DNA of 64,000 bases from Edaphobacter modestus (GCF_004217555.1 NZ_SHKW01000001.1:992001-1056000), one strand, 5' to 3'; shown: positions 36,548 through 47,917, numbered from the stretch's first letter. A program made the numbers and translations. Notes: a model not told the origin generated them from the sequence alone.

Positions 36548-37192
36548 CTACGCAGATCGACGGACCGATTGCACGGCAGCGACGATGTTGGGGTAGGCTC
36601 CGCAGCGGCAGATGTTGCCACTCATGCCTTCTTTCACGTCTGTGTCGGCAGGCCCCCAGGGCTCCTTGACCATGGCGGAAGCGGACATGATCTGACCGGA
36701 GGTGCAGTAGCCGCACTGGAAACCGTCGTGAGCAACGAAGGCAGCCTGCATGGGATGAAGATGCTCGGGGGTGCCGAGTCCTTCGATGGTCGTGATCTCC
36801 GAGTTCTGATGCATAGCGGCGAAGGTCAGGCAGCTATTGACGCGACGACCATCGAGGTGCACGGTACAGGCTCCGCACTGTCCGTGATCGCAGCCCTTCT
36901 TGGTACCGGTGAGATGGAGGGTCTCGCGCAGCGTGTCGAGGAGTGTGGCGCGGGGATCGATCTGGACAGCGTGCGATTCTCCATTGACCTTGAGGGTCAC
37001 GGGAATGGTTCCGGGGATCGCCGGCGCGGCGGTTGCGGTCTGTGCTGCGGGCTCTGCCGTCGCAGTCGCTGCAGCGAGCGGGGCGGCTGCGGTTGCGACT
37101 CCGGCAGCACCCATCCGCGAGAGGAAGGAGCGGCGTGTAAGCCTGCCAAGGGATGTTGCGGTGTCCTTATCCTGTTTTTCGTCGATTGCCAC
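36548..37192 (-). CDS. PaoA-type 2Fe-2S subunit with Tat signal
   Basis: About 214 residues. A twin-arginine signal (LTRRSFLSRMGAAGVATAAA) shows export to the periplasm, and the folded complex presumably carries its partners with it. Two 2Fe-2S clusters: plant-type GCDHGQCGACTVHLDGRRVNSC and the C-terminal GFQCGYCTSGQ with GNICRCGAYPNI. Start choice: AGGAGG (37202-37207) abuts an ATG at 37201 but is nine bases from the GTG at 37192, so GTG is preferred. First gene of the operon. The identity as an aldehyde oxidoreductase rather than xanthine dehydrogenase rests on the Tat signal, gene order and the PaoB-like cysteine insert. Confidence 0.87.
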   Translation of the reverse strand: MAIDEKQDKDTATSLGRLTRRSFLSRMGAAGVATAAAPLAAATATAEPAAQTATAAPAIPGTIPVTLKVNGESHAVQIDPRATLLDTLRETLHLTGTKKGCDHGQCGACTVHLDGRRVNSCLTFAAMHQNSEITTIEGLGTPEHLHPMQAAFVAHDGFQCGYCTSGQIMSASAMVKEPWGPADTDVKEGMSGNICRCGAYPNIVAAVQSVRRSA

Positions 37193-37415
37193 GATTGGCA
37201 TCCTCCTATACGTGGATCCTGCGGGGATAACGATTATATGCTTGACTGTTGAAATGTCATCGCGAGGCATGCAAAAGCAGCGTCGGCCACATGCAATGCG
37301 TGCGGCAACGACGCTGCAACAACGTGAACGTGTTGGCGTGGGCCCTGATCCTCGAGCTCACATGGAGAGACGTAGCTAGTAATTCGTGACGCAACAAACG
37401 GTTAGATGTGTGCTG

Positions 37416-38828
37416 CTACGAATCGGATGCTGGAATCTGCCAACCACCCGGAGGAGTGACGTTGGCTTGTACCTGGAGGGGAACATCGGTGGGTCCCCAT
37501 GTATCGGGAGCATAGGGATAGACTGGCGTAGCCGCTTTGAGGATCGGATCGACGATCCGCCAGGCCTCTTCGACATAATCCTGGCGCGCGAAGAGGGTCG
37601 CGTCGCCAGCCATTGCATCCGTGAGGACGCGTTCGTAGGCTTCCATCTCTTCGGGACGTGGATGACGGCAGGCTTCGAGTTCGACCGGCAGGCGCGGGCT
37701 GTTTTCGTCTCCCGCAGTTATCGAGACAGCGAGGGCGATGGTCATTTCGGGCATGATGCGGAAGCGCATGTAGTTCTGCGGACCGGGATCGGTAAGATGC
37801 GTCTGCGGAGGGCGCCGGAGCCGCGCGATGACTTCGGTGCAGGTGGTGGGCAGATTCTTTCCTGCGCGGATGTAGAAGGGGACGTCATCCCACCGCCAGG
37901 ATTTGATCTCGAGGCGCATGGCGGCGTAGGTCTCGACGGTGGAGTCTGGCGCAACGCCCTTCTCATCGTCATAGCCGATGAACTGACCTCGGACGAGATT
38001 GCAGGGCTCAATGGGAGGGATGGCTTTGAGGACCTTTACCTTCTCGTCGCGGATGGATTCGCTATCACGGCGCGCGGGACACTCCATGGCGAGATTGCAC
38101 ATGACCTGAAAGATGTGGTTTTCGATAACGTCGCGGATAGCGCCATTCTGATCGTAGAAGGCCCCGCGGCCCTGGATGCCGAAGTTCTCGGCCATGGTGA
38201 TTTGCACGCTTTCGATGTAGTCGCGATGCCAGAGAGGCTCAAGGAAAGCGTTGGAGAATCGGAAGGAGACCATGTTGTGCACGGGTCCCTTGGCGAGGTA
38301 GTGGTCGATGCGGAAGATGGCGGACTCGGGGAACGCCGAGAGCAGCACGCGGTTCAGTTCCTGTGCGGATGCGAGATCGTGACCGAAGGGCTTCTCGACG
38401 ATCATGCGGCCACCGCTGGAGCAGCCGGAGCTGACGAGTTGCTCGACTACTTTCTCGAAGAGAGAGGGCGGAATGGCGAGGTAGTGCGCAGGATGCCGGG
38501 CCGCGCCCAATTCCTTGCGGACGGCAGCGAAGGTTGCCGGATCCTCATAATCACCATCGACATAACGGAGCAGCGAGGAGAGTTTCTGCCAAGCGTCGTG
38601 GTCGACACCGCCGTGTTTCTCAAGCGAATCCTGCGCGCGCGCCTTGAGCTGATCGAGATTCCAGCCTGCCTTGGCGACTCCTATGACCGGTACGTTGAGG
38701 TGTCCTCGTTTGGTCATCGCCTGCAGGGCGGGAAAGATCTTCTTGTAGGCGAGATCTCCGGTGGCGCCGAAGAAGACGAGTGCATCGGAGGGAACGGCGG
38801 GCTGGACAGTGGGAGCTTGCGTGCTCAA
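37416..38828 (-). CDS. zwf: Glucose-6-phosphate dehydrogenase
   Basis: 470 residues. Oxidises glucose-6-phosphate to 6-phosphogluconolactone. Nucleotide-binding [17 protein letters not shown] near the N-terminus, the substrate/catalytic segment [21 protein letters not shown] with conserved His/Asp/Lys, and C-terminal [10 protein letters not shown] are diagnostic. It follows gnd by 25 bases on the same strand, so the two oxidative pentose-phosphate genes form an operon in the order gnd-zwf. A 6-phosphogluconolactonase gene is not in the window. Confidence 0.95.
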   Translation of the reverse strand: MSTQAPTVQPAVPSDALVFFGATGDLAYKKIFPALQAMTKRGHLNVPVIGVAKAGWNLDQLKARAQDSLEKHGGVDHDAWQKLSSLLRYVDGDYEDPATFAAVRKELGAARHPAHYLAIPPSLFEKVVEQLVSSGCSSGGRMIVEKPFGHDLASAQELNRVLLSAFPESAIFRIDHYLAKGPVHNMVSFRFSNAFLEPLWHRDYIESVQITMAENFGIQGRGAFYDQNGAIRDVIENHIFQVMCNLAMECPARRDSESIRDEKVKVLKAIPPIEPCNLVRGQFIGYDDEKGVAPDSTVETYAAMRLEIKSWRWDDVPFYIRAGKNLPTTCTEVIARLRRPPQTHLTDPGPQNYMRFRIMPEMTIALAVSITAGDENSPRLPVELEACRHPRPEEMEAYERVLTDAMAGDATLFARQDYVEEAWRIVDPILKAATPVYPYAPDTWGPTDVPLQVQANVTPPGGWQIPASDS

Positions 38829-38853
38829 AGAATCTCTCCTTGTAGCTTAGGGG

Positions 38854-39876
38854 TTACTTGGTGGCCGGCTTCTCGAGATGGCCGCCGAACTCGTAGCGCA
38901 TGGCGGAGAGAAGCTTATCGGAGAAGCCGGCGAGACCGCGAGAGCTGAAACGCTCGTAGAGAGCCGTAGTGAGGACGGGAATCGGAACACCTTCGTCGAT
39001 GCCCGCCTTGACCGTCCAGCGTCCTTCCCCGGAGTCGGAGACGCGTCCGCTGAATTTTGAGAGCTGGGGGTCTTCGGCCAGCGCGGAGGCGGTGAGGTCG
39101 AGCAGCCAGGAGGCGATGACGGAACCGCGACGCCAGACTTCGGTGACTGCAGGAAGATTGAAGTCGTACTGGTAGTGCTCAGGATCGCGCAGTGGCGTGG
39201 TCTCGGCGTCGATCTCTTCGGTGTGCTTGCCGATGTTGGCTCCCTTGAGAACGCCGAGCCCTTCTGCGTAGGCAGCCATCATGCCGTACTCGATTCCGTT
39301 GTGCACCATCTTGACGAAGTGGCCAGCGCCGTTGGCTCCGCAGTGGAGATAACCCTGCTCGGCGGTGCCACCTATATTGTCGAAACCAGGTGTACGGGGA
39401 ACGTCGCCGGGACCGGGAGCGATGGCTTGAAAGATGGGATCGAGGTGCTGGACGACCTCATTCTCACCACCGATCATCATGCAGTAGCCACGCTCGAGGC
39501 CCCAGACTCCACCGCTTGTGCCGACATCGACATAATGGATGCCTTTGGGAGACAGGTCTTTGGAACGGCGGATGTCGTCGATGTAGTAGGAGTTGCCGCC
39601 ATCGATGAGGATGTCGTTGGACTTGAGGTGAGGGACAAACTCGGCCAGAGAGTGATCGACGACCCCGGCGGGAATCATCAGCCAGATGGGACGAGGCGGA
39701 GTGAGTTTGCTCACAAGATCTTCGGCAGAGGAAGCGCCGGTAACGCCCTTCACCTTTGCGAGCTCAGCAACGGCATCAGCGGAACGATCGTAGACGACAC
39801 ATTCATGTCCGTGTGCAGCCAGCCTGCGAACCATGTTCGCACCCATTCTTCCAAGACCTACCATGCCAAGCTGCAT
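38854..39876 (-). CDS. gnd: 6-phosphogluconate dehydrogenase, decarboxylating (short GndA type)
   Basis: 340 residues, the short form of the family (the long form is about 470). Converts 6-phosphogluconate to ribulose-5-phosphate and CO2. The Rossmann motif is LGMVGLGRMGANMVRRLA; the substrate segments are YVDVGTSGGVWGLERGYCMMIGG and GHFVKMVHNGIEYGMM with the catalytic Lys. Short forms are often NAD+-dependent, which would favour NADH production; this is family knowledge and not tested here. First gene of the gnd-zwf unit. Confidence 0.93.
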   Translation of the reverse strand: MQLGMVGLGRMGANMVRRLAAHGHECVVYDRSADAVAELAKVKGVTGASSAEDLVSKLTPPRPIWLMIPAGVVDHSLAEFVPHLKSNDILIDGGNSYYIDDIRRSKDLSPKGIHYVDVGTSGGVWGLERGYCMMIGGENEVVQHLDPIFQAIAPGPGDVPRTPGFDNIGGTAEQGYLHCGANGAGHFVKMVHNGIEYGMMAAYAEGLGVLKGANIGKHTEEIDAETTPLRDPEHYQYDFNLPAVTEVWRRGSVIASWLLDLTASALAEDPQLSKFSGRVSDSGEGRWTVKAGIDEGVPIPVLTTALYERFSSRGLAGFSDKLLSAMRYEFGGHLEKPATK

Positions 39877-40055
39877 CGGTTTCTCCTTTATTTTGAGCGT
39901 CCGCTAAGTTTGACCGGCGGATATCCCGATCAGTTACAGCAAAACTTCTGGAGATTCTTGTGGATAGGATGACCGATTGTGCGGAATCGTCGTATGGCTC
40001 TGGCCGTTTGCAAGCAACTGGGACCGAGACAGTATCTCCTATTTGAAGGATTTGT

Positions 40056-40096
40056 AAAAAAACAATGCGCCGATGCCGAAGGGCACCAGCGCATTG
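40056..40096 (-). terminator. Intrinsic terminator of enolase
   Basis: On the minus strand a 15-bp stem (two G-T pairs) starts 13 bases after the enolase stop: arm 40082-40096, tetraloop CTTC (40078-40081), arm 40063-40077, followed by seven T (A run 40056-40062). This is a textbook intrinsic terminator. Confidence 0.92.
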
Positions 40097-40109
40097 GGAT
40101 GGAGAGGCG

Positions 40110-41751
<1,642 letters not shown>

Positions 41752-42693
41752 ATGAAGATTCGGATGATTCCTGCAGCTGCGCTCGTTGTCGCAACACTGC
41801 CACTGGCGGCGCAAACCGGACGGACAGGGGTTTCCAACCCGGAACCCGTCACGATCGACGCGGACAACGGAGATGCGGCAGCTTCGTCAGCCAAGAGTGA
41901 GACAGAGACGACTCGACGTCCCCTGACGCAGGCAAAGCCCTCGGCTGCAAAGCCTGAGACCGCGGGCGAGACCTACGGACCTTATGTCCCTTATAAAAAC
42001 GCTGCCGTTGCACAGACGGCCGCCCCGGCTGCTGCGGTAGACGTGGACGCCCAGATCGTTACCAGCGTGCCGGAACGCGAAGGCGAGATCAACGAAGGCA
42101 CTCTGTTACATGTCCGGATGCGTGAGCAGCTTTCGACGGCCACGACGGAACCGGGCGCAAAGTTCACCGCAGAAGTGATGGAAGCTATCACAAACCATGG
42201 ACGGGTCATCATCCCGATCGGATCGGTTCTTGAAGGGCACGTCACGGCAGTTCATGCAGGCCGCCGCATCTCAGGCGTAGCCTCGCTGCACCTGGAGCCG
42301 GAGCATGTAACCCTGCCCGATGGAACGGTGTACCCCATTCATGCACAACTCATCGATACGACCCTGGGGAACTTCAATGTCGATCGCGAAGGAACGTTGA
42401 AGCGCCGGGATCGCGCGAAGGAGACCCTGGCGGTGGCGGCCCTGGCGACCGGCGGCGGAGCGGTGGCCGGAGCCATGCTCGGCGGAGGCGTTGGAGCCGT
42501 CGTGGGAGCCGGAGTAGGAGCTGGCGTAAGCACTGTGATGTGGTTGAAGCAGGAGCGTCAGGCGACGCTCGACCAAGGTTCACGGCTGGTGTTCAGCATG
42601 ACGATGCCGCTGACGCTGAAGCAGGTGGACGCAGCCCAGGGAACGGCGATGAACACGGATGCGGGGACTGCCCTCAGAGCTGCCAGCGAATAA
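41752..42693 (+). CDS. Exported glycine-zipper protein with TrbI/VirB10-like segment
   Basis: 313 residues with a signal peptide (IRMIPAAALVVATLPLAAQ). A low-complexity region (about 25-105) is followed by a beta-rich domain (about 115-220): EGTLLHVRMREQLSTATTEPG, VIIPIGSVLEGHVTAVH and LPDGTVYPIHAQLIDT. The 'IPxGSVLxGxV' wording resembles TrbI/VirB10 C-terminal domains, but there is no conjugation gene nearby. A glycine zipper (about 245-272, GGGAVAGAMLGGG then VGAVVGAGVGAGVS) could insert in a membrane. GGAGG lies 11 bases before the chosen ATG. Function is unknown; probably an envelope protein. Confidence 0.65.
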   Translation: MKIRMIPAAALVVATLPLAAQTGRTGVSNPEPVTIDADNGDAAASSAKSETETTRRPLTQAKPSAAKPETAGETYGPYVPYKNAAVAQTAAPAAAVDVDAQIVTSVPEREGEINEGTLLHVRMREQLSTATTEPGAKFTAEVMEAITNHGRVIIPIGSVLEGHVTAVHAGRRISGVASLHLEPEHVTLPDGTVYPIHAQLIDTTLGNFNVDREGTLKRRDRAKETLAVAALATGGGAVAGAMLGGGVGAVVGAGVGAGVSTVMWLKQERQATLDQGSRLVFSMTMPLTLKQVDAAQGTAMNTDAGTALRAASE

Positions 42694-42713
42694 GAACTGC
42701 TGGAGCGGTTCAG

Positions 42714-42750
42714 AAGAGGAGCGGGCATCGCCTCGCTCCTCTTTGCTTTT
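42714..42750 (+). terminator. Terminator between the glycine-zipper gene and the Ser/Thr kinase gene
   Basis: AAGAGGAGCG (42714-42723) pairs with CGCTCCTCTT (42734-42743), 10 bp, with further GGC/GCC pairing inside the loop, followed on the plus strand by TGCTTTT. The two flanking genes converge here, so it may serve both, but the T-rich side favours the plus strand. Confidence 0.75.
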
Positions 42751-42761
42751 GCAGATCTACT

Positions 42762-45254
42762 TTAGTCTCGAACCTGGGCGAGCAAGCGCTTCCAGTTCTT
42801 CTGATTGCGGCGGTAGCTCTTTTTGAGATCCTCGAGGATACGCTCGAAGTCGTTATGGCCGGAGAGCCGTTTCCAGGCCGGATTCTTCAAGAACCACGGA
42901 TAGTTTTCGTTGCCCAGGTAGATCGCGCGGCGCAGCCAGTGCAGGGCCTCGCTCTCGTCGCCATCGACTGCAAAGTATGTAGCAAGGCGGTAGGCCATCT
43001 CGCTGTCGGCTTCGGCCGCGGCCAGGGTCTCGTCGATGATGAAGGTCGCGGCCTTCTCCCGATTGCCGAGCTGTACATAACAGAGCGCAATAGTCGGAAA
43101 GACGATCCGCAGGGATTGCTCGTCTCGGATCACGTTTTCGAGGGTCTCGATGGCGGCAGGCAGATCGCCGGTACGCATCTGCTGATAGCCGCGCGAGATG
43201 CGCAGCAGCGGTTGACGAGGCTCGAGGGTAAGCCCCTTCTCGATCTCTTCGTCGGCGAGCTCGAGCTGGTTCTGGTACTGGTACACGCGAGCCCGATGGT
43301 TGTAGATCATGGCCGCGTTCGAAGGGTTCATTCGCAACGAAGCGTTGAACTGCTCGAGCGCATCCTCGTACATGCCGTCGAGGCGGAGCGTGATTCCGGC
43401 CACCATACGGACGTTCCAGTCGTTGCCGGCAGTGTGGAGGAGATGTTCGATTCCATGGCGCGCGGATTCCTTTTCGCCACGGGAAAGAAGCATATAGACG
43501 CGATAGAGATTGGCCTCCACGGAGCCGGGGTCGAGCTGCAATGCGCGATCGAAGGCGCGGCGCGCTTCGAGGACATGCATCTGGCCGCCGAGACCGTGAC
43601 GTGTGTACTGAAGGTGCGTGACTCCAAGACCGGACCAGGCGGGTGCGTAATTTTCGTTGGCCTTGATGACAGATTCGAAGAGCTCACGGGCGCGATCGAG
43701 ATCGTCGCGGCTTCCGGTACGGGTCATGAAGGAGGAGAGAAGCGCGCGGGCCTGGAGGTACTCCTCGGAGAGATCTTCGGTGAGGGAGGGTGAGCGGTGA
43801 TTCTCCTGTGTTCCACTGAATCCACCGACTCCCTGGAGCGTGCTGAAGACCTCATTGCATATCTCGGTCTGAACGCTGACCAGATCAAAAGAGGCGACGT
43901 TGATGGATCCACCGGCACGCACACTCTGTCGCGAGACGTCGAGCAGCTGCCAGTTGAGGTCGAAGCCTTTCTCGGAACGAAGAAAGTTTCCGGCAAGGAC
44001 GAAATCCACGAGCAGCTTCTTTCCCACGCTGAGAGGATCGAGCTGCTGGGTGGGGATGGAGGTGAGCGAACTCGACGGACGAACGACGAGCGACGTTACG
44101 CGTGCCAGGCGGGTTGCGATGGCATCGGCGAGGGCGTAGCCGTACAGGGGCGCGACGTCGGCGGGACCGTAGTTGATGAACGGAAGCACGACGATGCTGT
44201 TGGTCTCCTTGCTGGCTGCCGAGGAGCCGGACTCGCGGAAGCGCTCGGCGAGCATCGAGAGAATGCCAGTGGTGCGCTTCTCCTCTTCGGGCGGCTCGAG
44301 CGCACGGCGGCCCTGCGAGTGAAGCGAAAGCGATTCGCCGCCGGGCATGAGGACGGTATCGAGCTGCATGGAACGCATGACGGTCTTGAGCGACTCGCGA
44401 ATGTCTGCGGCAGACGCGAAACGCGCGGCAGGCTGTTTCTCGAGACAGCGCAGGATGACGCTTTCGAGTTCCACCGGGAGCGCGGGGTTGATCTCCCGCA
44501 GAGGCGGTGGATCCGCGAACTGGGTGGCGCGAATGGTCTGGAAGTCGGGGGCGTCGGGGCGATGAAACGGATGACGACCGGTGGAGAGCTCGTAGAGGAT
44601 GAGTCCGAGGGCAAAGAGGTCGGACTGGACCGACGATTGTCCCGTGACGAACTGCTCCGGCGCCATGTAGGCGATGGTTCCACCCCGCGCGGTGTAGGTT
44701 GCGCCCAGTGGAGGAAGCGATCGAGGATCGGAGGGGCCTGAGGGGTCGAAGTCGGTCTTGTCGAGCGAGAGGCGACGGGCGAGACCGAAGTCGAGGATCT
44801 TGATAAGGCCGCCGTCTGTGAGCATAACGTTGGCCGGCTTCAGGTCGCGATGAAAGATGCCGAGCGAGTGTGCGGCTGAAAGGCCGTCGGCTATCTGGAT
44901 TCCGGCGGAGAGGACGAGTTGGAGACTGGAAGCTCCCTCGGCGATGATCTTGTCGAGGGATTTGCCGGGAATGTACTGCATGACGATATACGCTTCTTCG
45001 GCGTCGCCGGATTCAGCGGGAGCCTCGCCGACGTCGTAGATGGCGCAGACGTTGGGGTGGTCGATGGCAGAGGCCAGGCGGGCCTCGCGAAGCTGGGTGG
45101 CACGCATCTGCTCGATGGTGAGGTTGCCGCGTTTGAGCAGCTTGATGACGACAGGGCGCTGGAGCAGGGTGTCGTTGGCCTGAAAGACAACGCCACTGCC
45201 ACCCGCGCCGATCTTGCGGATAAACTCATACTGCCGGATGATGCGCCGCTTCAT
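42762..45254 (-). CDS. Serine/threonine protein kinase with TolB-like and TPR C-terminus
   Basis: 830 residues. The N-terminal Hanks-type kinase (about 8-275) has the P-loop IGAGGSGVVFQAN, ATP-anchoring Lys in VVIKLLK, catalytic HRDLKPANVML, DFGLARR and APEQF. A linker leads to a TolB-N/FlgO-like segment (about 350-480: IVVLPFINYGPADVAPLYG and VDFVLAGNFLRSEKGF), then TPR repeats to the end (ARELFESVIKANENYAPAW, ARRAFDRALQLDPGSVEAN, ALEQFNASLRMNPSNAAM). No membrane helix is apparent, so cytoplasmic. This layout is common in acidobacterial kinases; substrates are unknown. Confidence 0.9.
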   Translation of the reverse strand: MKRRIIRQYEFIRKIGAGGSGVVFQANDTLLQRPVVIKLLKRGNLTIEQMRATQLREARLASAIDHPNVCAIYDVGEAPAESGDAEEAYIVMQYIPGKSLDKIIAEGASSLQLVLSAGIQIADGLSAAHSLGIFHRDLKPANVMLTDGGLIKILDFGLARRLSLDKTDFDPSGPSDPRSLPPLGATYTARGGTIAYMAPEQFVTGQSSVQSDLFALGLILYELSTGRHPFHRPDAPDFQTIRATQFADPPPLREINPALPVELESVILRCLEKQPAARFASAADIRESLKTVMRSMQLDTVLMPGGESLSLHSQGRRALEPPEEEKRTTGILSMLAERFRESGSSAASKETNSIVVLPFINYGPADVAPLYGYALADAIATRLARVTSLVVRPSSSLTSIPTQQLDPLSVGKKLLVDFVLAGNFLRSEKGFDLNWQLLDVSRQSVRAGGSINVASFDLVSVQTEICNEVFSTLQGVGGFSGTQENHRSPSLTEDLSEEYLQARALLSSFMTRTGSRDDLDRARELFESVIKANENYAPAWSGLGVTHLQYTRHGLGGQMHVLEARRAFDRALQLDPGSVEANLYRVYMLLSRGEKESARHGIEHLLHTAGNDWNVRMVAGITLRLDGMYEDALEQFNASLRMNPSNAAMIYNHRARVYQYQNQLELADEEIEKGLTLEPRQPLLRISRGYQQMRTGDLPAAIETLENVIRDEQSLRIVFPTIALCYVQLGNREKAATFIIDETLAAAEADSEMAYRLATYFAVDGDESEALHWLRRAIYLGNENYPWFLKNPAWKRLSGHNDFERILEDLKKSYRRNQKNWKRLLAQVRD

Positions 45255-45351
45255 GTCTCCATTATTGCAAGCGAATGCGTGGGAAAGATGAGCATGGTTG
45301 AATTACGCGCCTGCGACTGGCACTCTATTCCCGGATCAGGACGGTAAGAGA

Positions 45352-45606
45352 CTAAGGGCGCGGTGCGGAGCCCTTGCGCTCCCAGGGGCGGGGATTGACT
45401 GGATCGTCCTGCCATCGCTGACGGCGGCCCACAAGGTACATGACCGCGCCGAAGAGGAGCATGACCAGCCCCCAGTCGAGGTTGAGATTTACATCGAGCG
45501 AGCGTCCATAGATGGCCGAGTGACGAGTCACGAAGCCGTAACCAGTCATAATGCCGCCGAGGACGAGAAAGATAAGGCCGAGCGGAAGGCGGATGTCGAG
45601 TCCCAT
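45352..45606 (-). CDS. Small two-helix membrane protein
   Basis: 84 residues. Two hydrophobic helices (LPLGLIFLVLGGIMTGYGFV and LDWGLVMLLFGAVMYLVG) with a polar loop, ending in a basic, Pro-rich tail. AGGAG lies 11 bases before the ATG at 45606. No family is recognised with certainty. It lies between the kinase gene (97 bases downstream) and the symporter gene (59 bases upstream), all on the minus strand. Confidence 0.6.
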   Translation of the reverse strand: MGLDIRLPLGLIFLVLGGIMTGYGFVTRHSAIYGRSLDVNLNLDWGLVMLLFGAVMYLVGRRQRWQDDPVNPRPWERKGSAPRP

Positions 45607-45665
45607 GGGTGCGTGCTCCTGCTACGAGGATACAGAGTTACAAAGGTAAGGCGAACGCAATGAGA

Positions 45666-47516
45666 TCATGCGAAGACAAGATTGAGGATGATCAACATAG
45701 CGAGAACACCATAGGCCAGTGTGGAAGGCTTCTGATACCAGTTCAGGTGACTCTCCACTGGCCTGGGAGTCAACGAGTAGACGAGCCCTACCAGCTCGTG
45801 GTCTTCGCGCGGCCTGGTGACGAGGCTGACCGCGACTGTGATGATCAGGTTGACCGAGAAGGCAAAGATAGCCGTCCAGAAGTTTTGCGCCATGTCACTC
45901 GGATACCGATGGACGATAGTGATCCAGCCGCCGTGGATTCCAGGAGCCGTATCGGCAGGGATGGTGAGGCCGTGATGAATCAGGGCCGCCGCAGTTCCTG
46001 AAAGCAGACCGGTAAAGGCGGCGTGGCCCGTGGTGCGCTTCCAGAACATTCCCAGCAGGAAGGTGGCGAACAGGGGCGCGTTCACGAAGGAGAAGACCAG
46101 CTGCAGCGCGTCCATGATGTTGTTGAAGCTGGTGGCGGCATAAGCGGCCGCGATGGAGAGCAGGATACCGCCTACGGTCGCCATGCGGCCCATCCACAGA
46201 TAGTGGGCGTCGGTAGCCTTTTTGTTGATGTAGGCCTGATAGATGTCGTAGGTCCAGACGGTGTTGAAGGCGGTCACATTCCCGGCCATGCCCGACATGA
46301 AACTGGCAAGCAGGGCGGTAAGACCGAGGCCAAGAATTCCTGTCGGGAAGTAGTGAAGCAGGAGGACAGGAATGGCGAGATCGTAGTTATAGACCGGCTG
46401 ACCATTGCTATCGAGGACTGGCTGACCAGTGAGAGGGTTGGTCTTTTCCGGAACGATACCGTGAGGGTGGGAATCGTCCAGAACGGTCGGATTCTTCGAG
46501 GAAACAACAGCGGCAGCGGACGGAGAGGAGGAGCGAACGCCTGTGACGGGATTTCCAGAGGAGAGGACTTTCTGCTCGGGTGTCACCACCTTTGAAGTAA
46601 TGCTGACGGCGATGAGTCCCGGGAGGATGACCAGGAACGGAAAGAACATCTTTGGAATGGCCGCGATGAGCGGTACACGGCGCGCGGAGACCTCGGAGTC
46701 CGCCGCCATGGCGCGCTGAATGACGAGAAAATCGGTACACCAGTACCCGAAGCTGAGCACAAAACCGAGCCCCATGGAGAGGCCGATCCATTCGACACCG
46801 AGGGTATTGGTGCTGGCATGGGCCATGCCCCGCCACGAATGCGTCATCGCAGCAGGTAAGGTGTGCTTGATTCCCTGCCATCCACCTACATTGCGGAGAC
46901 CGATCCAGACCAGGGGAGCGAATCCGGCGACGATAAGAAAGAATTGCAGGACTTCGTTGTAGATGGCGCTGGTGAGGCCCCCGAGGAAGATGTAGGCAAG
47001 AACGATGATCGCGGAGAGGAAGACCGAGACGTGAAAGATGTACTGGTCGGGAATAATCCCGCGAAAGAGCCCGAGGGTCTGAATGAGCAGCGCCATGGCA
47101 TACATCGAGATGCCGGAGGAGAGCACGGTCATCATGGCGAAGGAGAAGGCGTTTAGCGCGCGGGTCTTCTCATCGAAGCGCATGCGGAGATACTCCGGCA
47201 CCGATCGGGCCTTGGATCCGTAATAGAAAGGCATCATGAAGATGCCGACGAAGACCATCGCCGGGATAGCACCGATCCAGTAAAAGTGGCTGGTGTTGAT
47301 GCCATACTTCGCGCCCGAAGCCCCCATACCGATGACTTCCTGTGCACCCAGATTCGCCGAGATGAAGGCGAGGCCGCAGACCCAGGCCGGAATGGACCGT
47401 CCGGCGAGGAAGAAATCGTTCGACGTGCGCATGTAGCGCTTGAGGGCGAACCCGATCCCAAGGACGAAGACGAAATAGACCAGCATGATCAGCCAGTCAA
47501 TAATGGACAGAGTCAC
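45666..47516 (-). CDS. Sodium:solute symporter (SSS family)
   Basis: 616 residues with about 13-14 membrane helices. Family signatures: FFLAGRSIPAWVCGLAFISANLGAQE (read in parts), the sodium-site region around GMAGNVTAFNTVWTYDIYQ, and YRIF-like YLRMRFDEKTRALN. A Ser/Ala-rich hydrophilic loop of roughly 80 residues (from VTPEQKVLSSGNPVTG to GQPVYNYD) is longer than usual. The substrate, such as a sugar, proline or myo-inositol, cannot be deduced. Possibly co-transcribed with the small membrane protein and the kinase. Confidence 0.88.
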   Translation of the reverse strand: MTLSIIDWLIMLVYFVFVLGIGFALKRYMRTSNDFFLAGRSIPAWVCGLAFISANLGAQEVIGMGASGAKYGINTSHFYWIGAIPAMVFVGIFMMPFYYGSKARSVPEYLRMRFDEKTRALNAFSFAMMTVLSSGISMYAMALLIQTLGLFRGIIPDQYIFHVSVFLSAIIVLAYIFLGGLTSAIYNEVLQFFLIVAGFAPLVWIGLRNVGGWQGIKHTLPAAMTHSWRGMAHASTNTLGVEWIGLSMGLGFVLSFGYWCTDFLVIQRAMAADSEVSARRVPLIAAIPKMFFPFLVILPGLIAVSITSKVVTPEQKVLSSGNPVTGVRSSSPSAAAVVSSKNPTVLDDSHPHGIVPEKTNPLTGQPVLDSNGQPVYNYDLAIPVLLLHYFPTGILGLGLTALLASFMSGMAGNVTAFNTVWTYDIYQAYINKKATDAHYLWMGRMATVGGILLSIAAAYAATSFNNIMDALQLVFSFVNAPLFATFLLGMFWKRTTGHAAFTGLLSGTAAALIHHGLTIPADTAPGIHGGWITIVHRYPSDMAQNFWTAIFAFSVNLIITVAVSLVTRPREDHELVGLVYSLTPRPVESHLNWYQKPSTLAYGVLAMLIILNLVFA

Positions 47517-47917
47517 TGTTTCCCTTTTGATTCCGCAAGCTTTGCTGTTGGGGTCACTCTAAATCGTTAACCTTTCCTCGTCTAGCGTATGGCAGGTCGG
47601 CCTCGAGTCATTCTTCGGGAACGGCACGATGGAATCGGGTGCCTTCCCTCGTCAGGCCCCGATATGAGAGCGAAACCCGCGATAACCAGAATTCTCGGAG
47701 ACAGCCGGAAAACCCGAGAGCCGCCGGACGCATCGCAGTTAGAAAGTACAGTTTGCAACAATGTTTGAGTCCGCCGTGGAGCGGAACAAAAGTTGCCAAG
47801 TTTGAATGACACTTGTGTAGTTCTCTTTGCGGATCATTTTCTCCGTCTCAAATTTATTCCATGTGGGGAGAGTGTGATCCGTATGCACGCCTGCCGAGAT
47901 TCTCCCCGGAGTTGTAG
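47517..47917. other. Divergent intergenic region, symporter and receiver genes
   Basis: About 400 bases without a gene. A hairpin lies at 47617-47648: GGGAA and GGCAC (separated by one bulged C) pair with GTGCC and TTCCC around an 11-base loop. The surrounding GTCATTCTTCGGGAACGG has the look of an intergenic repeat. GGAG seven bases before 47918 serves the receiver gene. No clear promoter was assigned. Confidence 0.5.

Noticed and set aside
35873-37252. 459-codon open frame opposite the FAD and 2Fe-2S subunits
   Set aside because: It spans two real genes on the other strand and has low-complexity Gly/Asp/Val content.
37386-38948. 520-codon open frame opposite zwf
   Set aside because: Antisense to a secure glucose-6-phosphate dehydrogenase; no recognisable domain.
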